A stretch of DNA of 64,000 nucleotides from Calonectria ilicicola (lineage: Eukaryota; Ascomycota; Sordariomycetes; Hypocreales; Nectriaceae): positions 5,332,001 through 5,396,000 of the forward strand of contig CP085831.1 in NCBI GenBank assembly GCA_020809705.1, read 5' to 3'. The notes under the pieces are model-generated. The model was not told where the DNA came from, made no database searches, and saw only the letters and a program-made list of their open reading frames with translations. How positions within the stretch are numbered: the stretch's first letter is position 1; each line of letters starts with the position of its first letter. Both the position numbers and the translations under genes were made by a program. Positions 11,655 to 23,142 of this stretch are shown piece after piece.

Positions 11655-12995
11655 ATGAAGTCCTCGCGAGAGTTTCCTTTGCGCCAGTCTGGCATCTACC
11701 GTAATTTGCCTACTATCGACCCTTCGGTCAAAGGTCTCGAAGCAATCATTACAGGTGCCACCGGTATTTCTGGTTGGAACACCATCCGTTGCCTTCTTGA
11801 CTCCCCTGAACGATGGTCCAAGATTTATGCACTCTCTCGAAGGCCCCCCTCTCAAGCTCTGCTCAACTTGCTCTCATCTGAGGATCAGAAGCGTGTCATA
11901 CATGTCCCAGTTGACCTTTTGCAATCGTCAGAGGATATTGCCAAGTCCTTGAATGAGAGAAACGTTACTGGTAGGCATGTATTCTACTACGCATACATAC
12001 AGCCAAAGCCCAAGGCCGGAGACACAATTTGGTCAGACGCCCAGAGTCTAGCTGATGTAAACGAAACCATGTTTTCTCGTTTTCTCGAGGCCCTTCCTCT
12101 TGCCAAACTCTATCCCCAGCGTATACTGCTTCAGACTGGAGGCAAGAATTACGGTGTTCAGTTTGGCAGAACACGACAGCCTTGTGTCGAATCAGACAAC
12201 CAGCCTAAACATCTCGGGCCCAATTTCTACTATGGTCAAGAAGAAAGCTTGTTCTCATATTGCGCAAAGAACCCAGAGGCTTCGTGGAATGTCATTCGAC
12301 CAGGAGGTATCATTGGCTCCACCAATGTTGCCCAAATGAACATGGCCTTTGCTCTGGGTACATACGTAGTGGTGCAGTCGCAAAAGGGACAGCCCCTCTC
12401 ATTTCCTGCCGACTGGGATCTCTGGCAAGACACTCCATCACTGTCGACTGCTCGTCTCACTGGATATCTCAGTGAATGGGCTATTTTGGAAGAAGATTGC
12501 AAAAACCATGCGTTCAACTCTGAGGATGGAAATTCTCTGACTTGGGACCGACTGTTTCAAGAGCTTGCTCGTTGGTTTGACGTTAAAGGTGGCGCAAAAG
12601 GTCCGGCAGAAAGCACAGAGGGTACAATCGTTCATGAGGCCAAGGGTGGCAAAGAGAGTGCCCTTGGGTGTGGACCTTCCATCATGCAAAACCTAAGCAT
12701 TGATTTTGACAAGTGGATTGTTGACCCGGTCAACGCGAAGGTTTGGAAAGAAGCGACTGAAGGCTGTCCTCAAATCACATCGAATCCATTTGAAGACAAT
12801 CCAGCCGATTCCATTGGAATACTAGGTGTTACCTTCACTGTCCCACGTTTTGTGCTAAGCATGAACAAAGCTCGTCGTTTTGGCTGGAACGGGTACGTCG
12901 ACACTCTGGAAAGCATCTTTGAAGCATTGGAAGAGATGGCGCAAATGGGATTAATCCCCCCTATGGCGACAAAGGCAGCACGCCCATTGATTTAA
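11655..12995 (+). CDS. PRISE-like NAD(P)-dependent reductase (progesterone 5-beta-reductase/iridoid synthase type)
   Basis: A single exon of 446 residues starting at the ATG before KSSREFPLRQSGIYRN. A Rossmann motif GATGISGW appears near residue 38, followed by the SRRPP turn that sets NADPH preference in this family. The atypical SDR active-site segment PNFYYGQEESLF matches the NFYYxxED block of PRISE enzymes, in which the classical YxxxK motif is altered. WNVIRPGGIIG follows. Such enzymes reduce activated enones. Fungal members occur in secondary-metabolite clusters, including those for epipolythiodioxopiperazines and terpenoids. It lies just beyond the degraded transposon, in line with the UbiA gene. 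Confidence 0.9.
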   Translation: MKSSREFPLRQSGIYRNLPTIDPSVKGLEAIITGATGISGWNTIRCLLDSPERWSKIYALSRRPPSQALLNLLSSEDQKRVIHVPVDLLQSSEDIAKSLNERNVTGRHVFYYAYIQPKPKAGDTIWSDAQSLADVNETMFSRFLEALPLAKLYPQRILLQTGGKNYGVQFGRTRQPCVESDNQPKHLGPNFYYGQEESLFSYCAKNPEASWNVIRPGGIIGSTNVAQMNMAFALGTYVVVQSQKGQPLSFPADWDLWQDTPSLSTARLTGYLSEWAILEEDCKNHAFNSEDGNSLTWDRLFQELARWFDVKGGAKGPAESTEGTIVHEAKGGKESALGCGPSIMQNLSIDFDKWIVDPVNAKVWKEATEGCPQITSNPFEDNPADSIGILGVTFTVPRFVLSMNKARRFGWNGYVDTLESIFEALEEMAQMGLIPPMATKAARPLI

Positions 12996-13979
12996 GGCAA
13001 AACCGCTCCACATGTAGGGTACTAAAGTTTATCAATTCGTGTCTACGATTCAGTATTGATTAGTTGACGATAGATGATAATACATGTCATTCTTTAAAAC
13101 TTATTTGGATATCCACAGTCTGTAACAATTTGGAAAAAGAAACTCTAAGTGATGGTGGTGTAAGACTAGCTTCATTGGCTGTCCGTATTTGAACATCGTC
13201 AGGTATGATGTCTATCACCTCCGACTACTAAATACGAACCGGTGCGGCTCTTCTCCTTGTCACCCCCAGTCCTTTTCACTAAGAAAAACAAAAAGCAAGA
13301 ACAAAGCGCTTCATTCAAGTCAACCTCATGCGCAATATTCCCCATATTCTCACCAACTCACCAGCCACTATTTAGGACTCCAATATGAATCTGGAAAAGC
13401 CAAAGAAATCCAAACCCCGACGATTAATAGGCGACTTTTTCAGAAGAATCAACCCGGGTTCTTAGAACAATCGAAGTTCGAGTTACTTCTGTATACGTAA
13501 GATATGATTATTCTCCGAGGAAATATTTACCACGCCGCTCATGACTCGTGTTTGCTGATGGTCGCGGGGGGTTGGAGTATTGAGCACCCTGGGAACCCAT
13601 TTCTAAATGGTCAGCGCAGCAATTTGCCAATTCCAAACTAGTAACCTCTGTGCCACTTGATTATCATCCAATCGGAATCGCTACTTGCAGGTAAAGCCTA
13701 TATTGCGGTATTTTGCCGAGCTTTTTAATCTACCCTTGCTAGTTAAACATCTGAGAATCCCATCAGGCAAGGGTCAATACGAACTATCACGCATACTCAT
13801 ATCTTACTTGCATCAGCTTGCAGTTTTAGCCACGACAACTTCAAAGACCGGCTCATCATGCCACCCTAGGAATTGTAGGAGTATAAATTTAACTGGCATC
13901 TCTTTGTCCAAATCAAATTGGATTCAGTCATAAACTAACTATTTATCAGCAGAACTACAAGATAAACAAACCCATCACC
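12996..13979. other. intergenic, 1.0 kb
   Basis: Short frames at 13189-13500 and 13685-13933 have no recognisable domain or good start context. The last 100 bases form the promoter of the secreted-protein gene. Confidence 0.45.
13882..13888 (+). promoter_or_regulatory. TATA box of the secreted-protein gene
   Basis: TATAAAT lies 98 bp upstream of the ATG at 13980, a usual distance for a strongly inducible fungal gene. Confidence 0.5.
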
Positions 13980-14681
13980 ATGACAGCAGCCAAATTAATT
14001 GCCCTTATCGTAGGGCTGACCTTAGCGACGGTCGATTCCAGCCCAGTGACCACGAGTGATGTAGCTCCAGCTACGGCAACTACATCCTGCCCTCCGCCTG
14101 GCGCAAAATGTGGCATCGAGATACAATTTGCTGGCAACTATCGCGCAGTTAGAGACGGCCTTAAAAGTGCGGAAGAGTGCTGGGCATTCTTTCAGCTACC
14201 TCGAAAATGGGGGGAATATAAATCATTCTCTTATGATGGGGACACATGCTACGTGCACCCGGTTTCTCTTTCGGATTTTACAGAACGCCCGGGTAGTGGT
14301 TTGTGGGCTTGGGACGCGGAATGCTGGGCCTGCAAAGACAGCTCCACCAGTAGCGTCCCTACCCCAACAGCTTCGGGTTCACCCAGCACCTCCACTTGCC
14401 TCTCGCCCACTGCTATGTGCGAGGTTGAGATCAAAGAGAGCAGTGATGTCAGTCGTCGATCTCCAAGAGCAGTTGGGGCAAATTACCAGTATCCATTGGC
14501 ATGTTGGGAACTTTGCATTCGCCGCCCACCAAATTGCTTGTCGTTCACCTGGTCTCCAAGTACAAACACGTGTATCACATACAAGTCTGCAGAGGAGATT
14601 CCTCGGGAGGTTGAAGAAGGAAGCGACGTCTGGTTATGGGACCTGGAATGTTGGACATGCGGAGCAACTCCATTCATGTAA
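13980..14681 (+). CDS. small secreted protein with two tandem Cys-rich domains
   Basis: A single exon of 233 residues. The first 20 or so residues (MTAAKLIALIVGLTLATVDS) are a signal peptide. Two related units follow, about 37-118 and 140-227, joined by a Ser/Thr/Pro linker (about 120-139). Each begins CxxPxAxCxxEI, has a central ECW or ACW, and ends with a WxWDxECWxC signature. Copy 1 has six cysteines (37, 44, 67, 90, 115, 118); copy 2 has eight, adding 179 and 186. The size, Cys content and linker suggest an extracellular or effector-like protein, perhaps PAN/apple-like in fold. I do not recognise the family. It is convergent with the hydrolase gene, 124 bp from its stop. Confidence 0.8.
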   Translation: MTAAKLIALIVGLTLATVDSSPVTTSDVAPATATTSCPPPGAKCGIEIQFAGNYRAVRDGLKSAEECWAFFQLPRKWGEYKSFSYDGDTCYVHPVSLSDFTERPGSGLWAWDAECWACKDSSTSSVPTPTASGSPSTSTCLSPTAMCEVEIKESSDVSRRSPRAVGANYQYPLACWELCIRRPPNCLSFTWSPSTNTCITYKSAEEIPREVEEGSDVWLWDLECWTCGATPFM

Positions 14682-14805
14682 TTCTGAACGGGTCGTAGTG
14701 TTTGAGTGTGATGATGCAGACCCCACCAAGGGAAAGGATACAGAAGACAAATAGTGGCAGAAATATATTTTCCTCGACATTTATTCCGCATTGAATAGTT
14801 ATCCA

Positions 14806-15590
14806 TCAACCTTTATTGGACATGTTCAATATCTCTGTGACGGCTTCATCAACTCCACCCACGATAATTGTTGGTTTGGCACCGATCAAATTTCCAAGAG
14901 AATCAACCCATCCATTCCCTGCTCTATCAATCCAAGCAGACTGAGCCCCAGCGGACCTGGCACCAAGCGCGTCAAAGGGATTAGCCGTTACAACCCAAAT
15001 TTGATCCAACTGCACACCTATCTTGTCTGCAAGATGAGAGTAAACTTTCGGATCTGGCTTGAATACCTTGATATCGTCAACAGTGACGATTTTGCCTGGC
15101 TGAGAGAAGATACCAATCTTGGATAATGCCGATGAGGCGCTTACTGATTTGGAAACCATCTCGTTTGTCCCGTTTGAAAAGATGTAAATGTCCAGAGAAG
15201 GTTGATTAGACGCAAGTTCCATTGCTACATCAGCATCAGGGAAAGTGTTCAACTCATTGTAGGAATTCATAAGTCGATCAGTGTCGCCGCTGGTCAACGA
15301 AAGGCCCTTTTCAGCCACGGCGTGCTGTAGAGCTGCGCGAGTGATTTCAGAGAATGAGCAGTATGTGCCTAATTGGAGGTTAGGTAAATTCATTATCCCA
15401 AGATCATTTTAGGGCATCATTTACCCATGCTGTTAGCTCGCCATGTATATTCGAGCTGATATCGGCGCCATTGCGTTGCCAGACTCAGAGCTGCGTCATG
15501 CCCGAATATCTCTGCAATCTGCGTGGCAATTGAATCCGTCGACAACAGCGTGCCGTACAAGTCAAAGCCAATTACAATCTTCTTTTCCAT
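14806..15590 (-). CDS. haloacid dehalogenase type II-like hydrolase (HAD superfamily)
   Basis: Two exons, 15590-15425 and 15368-14806, split by a 56-nt intron, give 242 residues, the usual length. Motif I is GFDLYGTLLS near residue 8, carrying the nucleophilic Asp in the DxYGT form of L-2-haloacid dehalogenases. Motif II is FSNGT, motif III includes the Lys of VFKPDPKVY, and motif IV is replaced by ANPFDALGARSAGAQSAW, again as in this subfamily. The enzyme should hydrolyse a C-halogen or phosphate-type bond in the cytosol; the natural substrate is unknown. Without the intron the first motif would be lost. It is divergent from the membrane-protein gene at 16560. Confidence 0.92.
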
Positions 15591-16559
15591 ATTTCTTGAC
15601 GCTGATCAGATTTTGTTACCAAACCAAATCTTACGCCTCAATGACGTTGGGCACATTTTCAATGCGGGGCAATCTTGCCGAACCTCGGACCGTCATCTGA
15701 GAACTGCCGCTAGGCAGAAGGAGGATATCCGAGGAACAAAACTGGAGTATGACATCAAATTCTTGCTATGGAGATCTTTTTAGCCTCAAACAGACGACAT
15801 TCCACCGGCGACGCATCTGTCGAAGCTTGCCTCAATACTTCACATCGAACGCCGATTTCTACCGTTTGCCAACTTTCACCCGACCACGAAGAGAAGGGCC
15901 CTGGCAGACTACTTGGATTTGATGCCTAGGACAAACGGGGATTTTTTAAAGACAGTTTCAATTCAGCCGAACACTAACATGATTGTGAAAAGTGGTCAAA
16001 ATAGGCTGCAAGATGATCAAGTGTGGAGTGAAATCAGCAAGGCTGAAAGAGTGCACTCAGCCAAGCCAACGATCTCGCTCCTGTACAGCTTTCAGCCTCG
16101 GCTCGGTTGCGCAGGCGCTCGATCATCCCATATCTAGAATCGCGCCCTCCGTAGCGAGTCACGGGTTTCGCTAACAATGTCGGTCCTTCCAGTGGGAGCA
16201 AGGGGTAAATAGGCTGAGTAAGATTACGCCTTGGGCTGGGCTTGGCGGTCCTGTTGGGCAACAAATGTGCATGTGCCAGTCTTTGTGTGTAGTGTGTCGA
16301 TTTCCTCGCACCTGTCGGAGCTTCTATTGGCGGAAATAGTGGAAATATGTTAAGCTTGACCCAAAAGTCTACCACCGCTGCTATCGTAGCAGGGCTGAGT
16401 TGGATCGCCAAGGATGAAGGAGCTGCCAAGCATCAGCTGGCAGGGGTAGTGGATAATCCCAACAAAGGGAATACGAGCTGATAAAAACAATCAATGCGCC
16501 CCAGGCAACATTGGAGACTCCAAAACTATGGATGCACTCACAGAACCCCTACAACAACA
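15591..16559. other. intergenic, divergent, 1.0 kb
   Basis: This stretch separates the start codons of the HAD hydrolase and the Cys-rich membrane protein. Short frames on both strands show no domain. Confidence 0.45.
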
Positions 16560-18017
16560 ATGTTTATGGATTCTGCAAGATCACAGCTGATCGCAGTACT
16601 CTTGCTGGTTGACCTATCTCATGCAGCTGACGTAGACTACATAACAAACCTACCAGTCTACGATTCTCTCGTACGCATCAGCACTCTAATCTTTTTGAAG
16701 TCGACTCGCGTAGCTAATCAGACCATCCAGAGGCCCTGTGCTTCCGATGCCATAGCCAACGTTATCGAAACACAAATCGGAAACGGGTGGTGCGATGGCG
16801 ACGTCACAGCTCTACAGTCATGTGTCTGCGCAACAAGCTTTGATGCTGTATCCAATTCGATTCAACAATATGTTGGTAGCGATTGCGGGTCCGCACTCAC
16901 TGAATACCAATCGTCAGCAAATGCAGTCCTCAAGGAATACTGCGACCAGGGTGCCACCATCTTGACTTCCTCGACCTACTCACAGAACGCTATAACCTCC
17001 TACATTGAAGAAATAGATGTTTTCAGTCAGCTAGCGCCATGTGCGCAGCGTGGGTTGACTTCGGTGATGAATAATATGGTGAGTTAAGTTGTAACAATAT
17101 CAACCCTGGCTGTCTGACCACCCGATTAGACCCAATACAATTGCCCGGCGGAAAGAAACGGACTCGCCTCTTGTGTATGCAATGAATTTTCTGCCTCTGT
17201 CAAGAGTGCCGTGAAGACACTTGTCAGCAGTCGCTGCTCTTACAATTCAGCTGACGTCACATCTGCATGGGCAGTCTTCTCAGGATATTGCAGCCTCAGC
17301 TCAGCAACGCCCTCAATGCCAACCTTTACCGATCCACCAGGTGACATGACTTACTATATCACGGACATATCCGATTTCCAAAATCTTCAGACTTGTGTTC
17401 AAAACGTAATAGGACGTGCAGTCATGGGCCAGTCCCTTAGTTTATGTCCCGGCGACTCCCAGGCTCTGGCATCATGCGTGTGCATCAAGGAAGAGGTATC
17501 CAACAACGTATTTTCCAAGTTGACCCGAAATATTCGGTTCGGTTGCAGCACTATGTCTACAGAAGGTCTCAGCTCTGCCACCGACGTACTTGATCTATAC
17601 TGCAGCGCTGCAAGAGGAGAGATTTCCCTATCGGTAGAGACTGGGATAGTATTTGGACCAGAGCCGACAGAAAATCCGACGGAAAATAACGAGGGTACAA
17701 ATGAAGAGTTTGAAGGTAAAGGCGTCATCGTAGGAGCAATTCTGGGATCTTTTGCAGGTCTTGCTGCGTTGGTAGGTGTCATCATGCTCTTGTCGAAAAG
17801 ACGTGCCAGAATCAGAGGTGCTGGGCAGAACAAACCAATTCATTTAAATCCTCTTCTAGCGGTCAGTGATCAAGCCAACAACCAAGCTTCTACGTCAAAC
17901 AACAACAGACGTTCGGCCGAATCCGACACAGAAGCTGCCCCTCCGCCGTACGAACCAGGTATCCTTGGCGAGGCATATATGAGGAATGGGGGAGTAAATG
18001 CTACCACTCGTGAATAG
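16560..18017 (+). CDS. type I membrane protein with three six-cysteine extracellular modules
   Basis: Exons 16560-17078 and 17130-18017 give 468 residues. A further 51-nt in-frame intron at 16671-16721 (gtacgc donor, atcag end) is possible; removing it improves the match of module 1 to the other two. A signal peptide (SQLIAVLLLVDLSHA) precedes three repeats. Each has the pattern C, C, SCVC or CxC-like pair, C, YC, with the conserved core ALxSCVC or LASCVC. Then come an acidic linker, one membrane helix (about GVIVGAILGSFAGLAALVGV), a basic stop-transfer RRAR, and a cytoplasmic tail with PPPYEPG. The look is CFEM-like, but each unit has six rather than eight cysteines. An in-frame ATG at 16494 would bury the signal peptide, so the start at 16560 is preferred. 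Confidence 0.8.
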
Positions 18018-19206
18018 CAGACAGAAAAAGCTATAAAAAGATTTAAGAAATAAAATGAATAATAGTAATTGTTTCAATGACTCACTAATAGATGATTATG
18101 TTTATTCTCTCAATAAAATATTATGTTTTCGATCCAGACAAATCATGCATCTCTGAATTGAATACAGAACATGGTCTAACTTTGCATCTGCTCTGTCAGT
18201 CATTGCCAACCTGATCCAACGAAATTTTTCATCTCCGTAGTCTTCCACAACAAAAAAGGCTTGTTTCCGAATCTCCTAGTAACCAATCAAGCGAGATCAT
18301 CTTATAATTCTCTATCTTTAACTTCAAGGTTTCGAAATCAAGAATTATCGGTTTATGGTCAATGGTCAGCAAAGTTCACTCAACAGCCAAAATGATCCAA
18401 AAGTCGCGACATACTCTACGCACCTCGATTTCCGGTCTATTTCATTCAATAGACTCAATATCATTCACATCCAGAGGATTTCTCAGCATCAACATCTGCT
18501 CATCGCATTTACGCCGGGGTACGTCACCGCTTCATGTGGGTCTGCCCTGGAGGGTTTCCACCTTGTGCGCTCAATATTAAAATCGAGTTGGCTGACTACA
18601 TCCTGGTTTACTGCTAAGTCCCCAAATATACACATCGGGTCCAAGAAACCGGTTTACCCAGCCGAGCTTAACGGACGTAGGAAATCGTGACGTGTTGGTT
18701 AAAAACATGTCTTATGAGCGGCAAACCTAACCTGTTGGTTGTGCACTGGCGGATGCAGAAAAGCAAGGAGTTAACGGCAAGGAGTTAATAGCAAACTCAG
18801 AGTGAAACACGAACTAGCCCCACAGCTAGGCGTATTCGTCGCACTATAGTTTGTCGTCGAAGAATGCAGGTGGCTCAATGCCCCCTCCCAAGTCTCTAGT
18901 TGATTGGCTTGTTGGTTGTGCTCCGACAGCCACCAACACATTTTCAAGCCATACAGGTGGGCTTTGAAGCGAGGTCCGTTTTCTCCGGCGAATCCATTGG
19001 AATCTCGGATTTAATATAGGTCAAAGTCGGCTCGCGTTCTTGATGTTGTTGCGGCAAGTGAAGTCGCTACCGGGCTGATGCTAAACTCCGCAAGACACCG
19101 GTGTTTATCTAAGCCAATGTCCACACAAAATGTTTCTTAGAGAAAAGCTATATGCATAGTAAATAAAAACTCATTTACACAACACAAGACACTTACAAAA
19201 ATCACC
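18018..19206. other. intergenic, 1.2 kb
   Basis: No gene recognised. A direct repeat GCAAGGAGTTAA(C/T)(G/A)GCAA occurs near 18763-18792. The end is the promoter of the aldo-keto reductase gene. Confidence 0.45.
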
Positions 19207-20263
19207 ATGACTACCGTTGTAGGCAAATCTGTCAGCCAAAATGGCCTTGGTCTCATGCGTATGGTTCACCACCCGCCCGCCCACCTTGGAGATGCCCAAT
19301 TTTTTGACTGGCTCAATAGGAATGACCCTGCCCGACCAATCCATGCCCGAGAAAGAAGCATTTTCCGTCCTCAAAGCAGCTCTAAGCGCTGGGTACAACG
19401 TTTGGAGTGGAGCCGATTTCTACGGTACGCCAGCGTACAACTCTCTCCATCTGATGGGGCGCTATTTCTCTACGTACCCCGAAGATGTAGACAAGGTCGT
19501 GCTGTGCATCAAAAGCGGGGTGGTGGATATGCGAACCTTTGCCATTGACGGCTCACCTGATGGAGTTCGACGTCTTGTTGCCAGAGCCAACAAGATCCTC
19601 GGCGGTCACAAGAAGATTGATGTATTCGGCATTGCTCGCGTCGACCCCAACGTGCCGGTTGAAGACACCGTCAAGGCACTTGCCGAGCAGAAGGCTGCGG
19701 GCGAAATTGGTGGCATACTTCTGAGCGAGGTTGGAGCAGCAACAATCCGCCGTGCTGCTGCGATCAGCAAGATCGGCATGGTGGAAGAGGAAGTCAGCCT
19801 CTGGGCCGCAGACATTTTCATGAATGGCGTAGTGGCCACATGTGCCGAGCTGAATATTCCCATCGCTGCGCACACTCCACTTGGAGCCGGCATGTTGACA
19901 GGCGCCATCAAGAGTTTGAACCATTTGCCGACCGGCCACTATCCGCGTGTGTTTCCACGATTCCAGCCCGAGAACTTCCAGAAGAACTTGGACTTGGTCA
20001 CGGCGCTTGGAAAGCTGGCTGATGCAAAGGGCGTGACACCTCCTCAGCTGGCCTTGTCCTGGCTGAAGGTTCAGAGCAGAAAGCCAAATGCCCCATTTAT
20101 TATTCCCGTAGCCGGCGCTAGATGCGAGGCCAGGCTGAATGAGAACGCTATCACGGTGGATTTGACTGACAAGGATCTTGCGGCTATAGACGCTGTCTTG
20201 AATGATTTCCCTGTCTCGGGTGACAGGTACCCTGCTCCTGGAATGAAATTGGTTGAGTTTTGA
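19207..20263 (+). CDS. pyridoxal reductase-like aldo-keto reductase
   Basis: Exons 19207-19258 and 19320-20263, with a 61-nt intron (gtatgg donor, ctcaatag acceptor), give 331 residues. The short first exon encodes MTTVVGKSVSQNGLGLM, the family N-terminus; without splicing the reading frames do not meet. The second exon has the AKR catalytic Asp and Tyr in GADFYGTP, the catalytic Lys in LCIKSG, and a late IPVAGAR NADPH-binding loop. The closest family I recognise is the fungal Plr1-type pyridoxal reductase, which reduces pyridoxal to pyridoxine with NADPH in vitamin B6 salvage. A related reductase with another substrate is possible. Confidence 0.9.
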
Positions 20264-21719
20264 TGATATTTGATTGAAGTTTTTGTGATTGAGATAGTAT
20301 CAAAAGGTGTGAGGTGTAGATCAGTGACTGCAAGTTTTAATTTATGGTTCTTATTCTAAAACAACATTCGTGATAACTTTGTGTATTTGACCAGAAACCA
20401 CCTATGTGACCCTACTTCAGATCCAGTAGGATATATAAGGCCACAGAAATAAGGTTACAAAAATAAAATACGCTGAATGACCGGATTTATAAATGTATAT
20501 AACTTGCCTATATTGATATGTTCTATCTCGAGACGAGTTTATCCTACTCTAGGGTAGGTTACGCGAAAAATGTGGAACTTGTGGAGAGTCGCGTCTCGCG
20601 TTGCGCGTTGTTACTGGCGAATCGGATCGTAGTCCGGGTTTATCCCACCAAGCCATTCATAATGTTATGCACGGTGAAAGGGGTTTATGAATCGTTGTGC
20701 CTCGTATTCGTATGTGATGGGCCAATAGAGCAGCCTTCATTGATTCACTTTCTAAAGGAGAAAGCCGGGTCTAAACACGTCGGTCTCGAATCAGTCTTAG
20801 CTCTGAGTTGTGTTATTTGGAATATATGATTTGGAATAAAATCGTATCCAAGCTTGGTTTCGTGCCATGGGAGTGCCTTGGGCGGGACCCACTGGACTTC
20901 GTGTTGGTCGCGCAAGATTAGGATTCACTTCTGCCCTGCGGTATTTGTTGGTCCACAAATCCGCCGTGGCTGATAATGCACACGGCAGAGACAACTTCAA
21001 AACGAAACCGAGAATTTGTGCAATATATAATTTGCAGAACAAGCTTGAGTGGTGTTTCTTAGTGGCCAGGCCACCGTCTCCGGGTTGAAATGTTAATCTG
21101 AGCCGCATCTGTTGTATTGGCAGTATTGGGACGTGAATAATCTCAACACAGCAGGGCGGGGATGTCCGTGATCGACGCTGCATCATACAGTAAACGTCTG
21201 ACGTAAGATGGGATAACCGAGCCTGATTGCAGATCTGGGATGCAGTAGTGCCAACGTCTAGGCACCGGGCGATATCGTGACATGCGTGAGGACCGCGTGT
21301 CCTTTTTCCCCTTTACATGCAGAGCAAGGACCATACTCCTTCAGTTGTGGCTCTTCACTTTCTACTTGCGCCTTGTGCAGTATTCCACCCGGAGACGACC
21401 AACAGCCAAAGAGTGCATGCGTACCTAGTTGCCGCAGGAGTCGCTAGCACTAAGCAGGCAAGTAGGCGTCTGCGATAGTCTTGCGGATTATGTCACAGGG
21501 GCTTGGCGATGGTGAGAAGGAGAACGGGCTGTTAGAGTAAAAATAAGGTTGAATAATACCAACGAGTCAAGTTGATTGTTTAAATTGGCTTGTCAAGACG
21601 GAAGACCGAAATTTGAAAAAACAATAAACACAAACTCTATATCTTCATCTCGAGAGTATAATCTGTATTTGTTCTTGTTGAATCCATTTCCCGAATTCGC
21701 CATCAGTACTACGAACGAA
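20264..21719. other. intergenic, 1.5 kb
   Basis: A frame of 103 codons at 20518-20829 has no recognisable domain and overlaps other frames. Nothing else is supported. Confidence 0.4.
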
Positions 21720-22411
21720 ATGAGTGCTCCTTTGTACCTGGAGAGCTTCGGGCTCGAAAATGTGGACCATAGCAGAGTTGTCGGTGGTCTGGCTGATTTT
21801 GGACATTGGACCGAGCCAACTCTGTATTCCGGTCTTATTCCATTACAAGATACGTCGCATGGCACACAGTGTGTTTTCCCTAGTACTGAAATCAACCAAA
21901 ATTTGCTCATATCTTTAGATTACCTGCCGGGGAGCCAAGTCACCTTGCCGCGTCATCAGAGTTGCAACTGGACACAATGGCTAGCATTACATACTCACAG
22001 CAACCCCAAAGCATCGATAAAACAATACCACCCGAACCAGAACTTATTCCAATGAACTTCTACACTGGATTTGAGTTGCAACCTAGTCAAGAAACTTGGA
22101 AGAATAATATACAAGAAGAACTGCCTATAGTGTCACCACAAGGAATCACGGCGGTATGGCTTGATGAAAAGCCTCGGTGTTGGGATCATGGATGCAACGG
22201 AAAACGGTTCGCTTCCCGGAGTAACTACACCAGGCATGTGCGTGAAAGGTCAAGTGCAGCTACAAAATGCTTTTGTCCTCTCTGTGGCGCCGCCTTTACG
22301 CGGAACTCAGCTCGAGATATTCACTTAGCTCGACGAAGCTGCAATAGGATCCGGCGGTACTCAAATGGCCGGCTGCGCCCAAACAGGGTGAGTTTTTTCA
22401 ACTCGGATTAG
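21720..22411 (+). CDS. small protein with two degenerate C2H2/C2HC zinc fingers
   Basis: Two reading frames must be joined. The upstream frame starts at ATG 21720 (MSAPLYLESFGLENVDH). The downstream frame ends at 22411 and holds the fingers. One frame-correct join removes 21939-22000 (62 nt, unusual gtcacc donor, tactcacag acceptor). Alternatively the downstream part starts alone at ATG 21977. Finger 1 is CWDHGCNGKRF...NYTRHVRER, where the last His is not in the usual place. Finger 2 is CFCPLCGAAFTRNSARDIH...C, a C2HC form. A consensus gtgagt donor at 22388 hints that the last exon may end there, with a few more residues after an intron. A DNA-binding role is likely; the target is unknown. 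Confidence 0.55.
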
Positions 22412-23142
22412 GCAATGAGAGAACGAATAATCTCTTCTTAGAGATGTAATTATTCTGTACATTAGGTTTATTTCTTTTCTTGGATTAATGGGGAGGGTGA
22501 AGGAGGAAATGCTTGTGTGGGGCGGGAACCGTCGCTGCCGCCGCAATTGAGCCGAGCACAATGGAAGAAAAGAGGTTGACAAGAGTATGCTTTGTATCGA
22601 TCTGCCTAAAATAGGATCATGAAAAAAAAAGAGGAATCGTATGATAATCAATCCTATCGCTTTGGCACAACGATATTTCGTCGGTTGTTGTGCGAATCGA
22701 CCGGGCTAGTGACAAGCTCACCCGCAATACCATCTCCATTTTATCAGAACATCAAATGCCAGTCGATGCAACCTCAAGCAACTTGAAGGCTAGTTCTTTA
22801 TCAAGTATAGCATGAAATAACTAAGTAAGAAGCTTACATGGGAGTTCATATGGTTGGGTACAATTAAAATAGGCATTCCGAGAGTGGGATAGCGATTGCG
22901 TGTCCAATTCGGTTTGCACCTTGACCATAGTCAAGACACAAAGCCAACAATACTGTTGTCTAGAATAGGCCCCAGTCAATACCAGCAGACGGTGGCCTTG
23001 TGAGGCCACCCTGGACCTCAGCCTCTGTGGCCGGCTGCGTGGTTGTGTGTGCGTCTCCTCTAAGCCGTCAAAATATCCAAGAATCCATGGTAAGATTCAT
23101 GACAATCTGTCAACTGCAAGTGAAATAAAGTATCTATTGCAA
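22412..23142. other. intergenic, 0.7 kb
   Basis: Lies between convergent genes. No feature recognised beyond short frames. Confidence 0.45.

Noticed and set aside
20518..20829. Plus-strand frame of 103 codons
   Set aside because: No homology that I recognise, no signal peptide, no intron logic, and a stretch of similar frames on the opposite strand.
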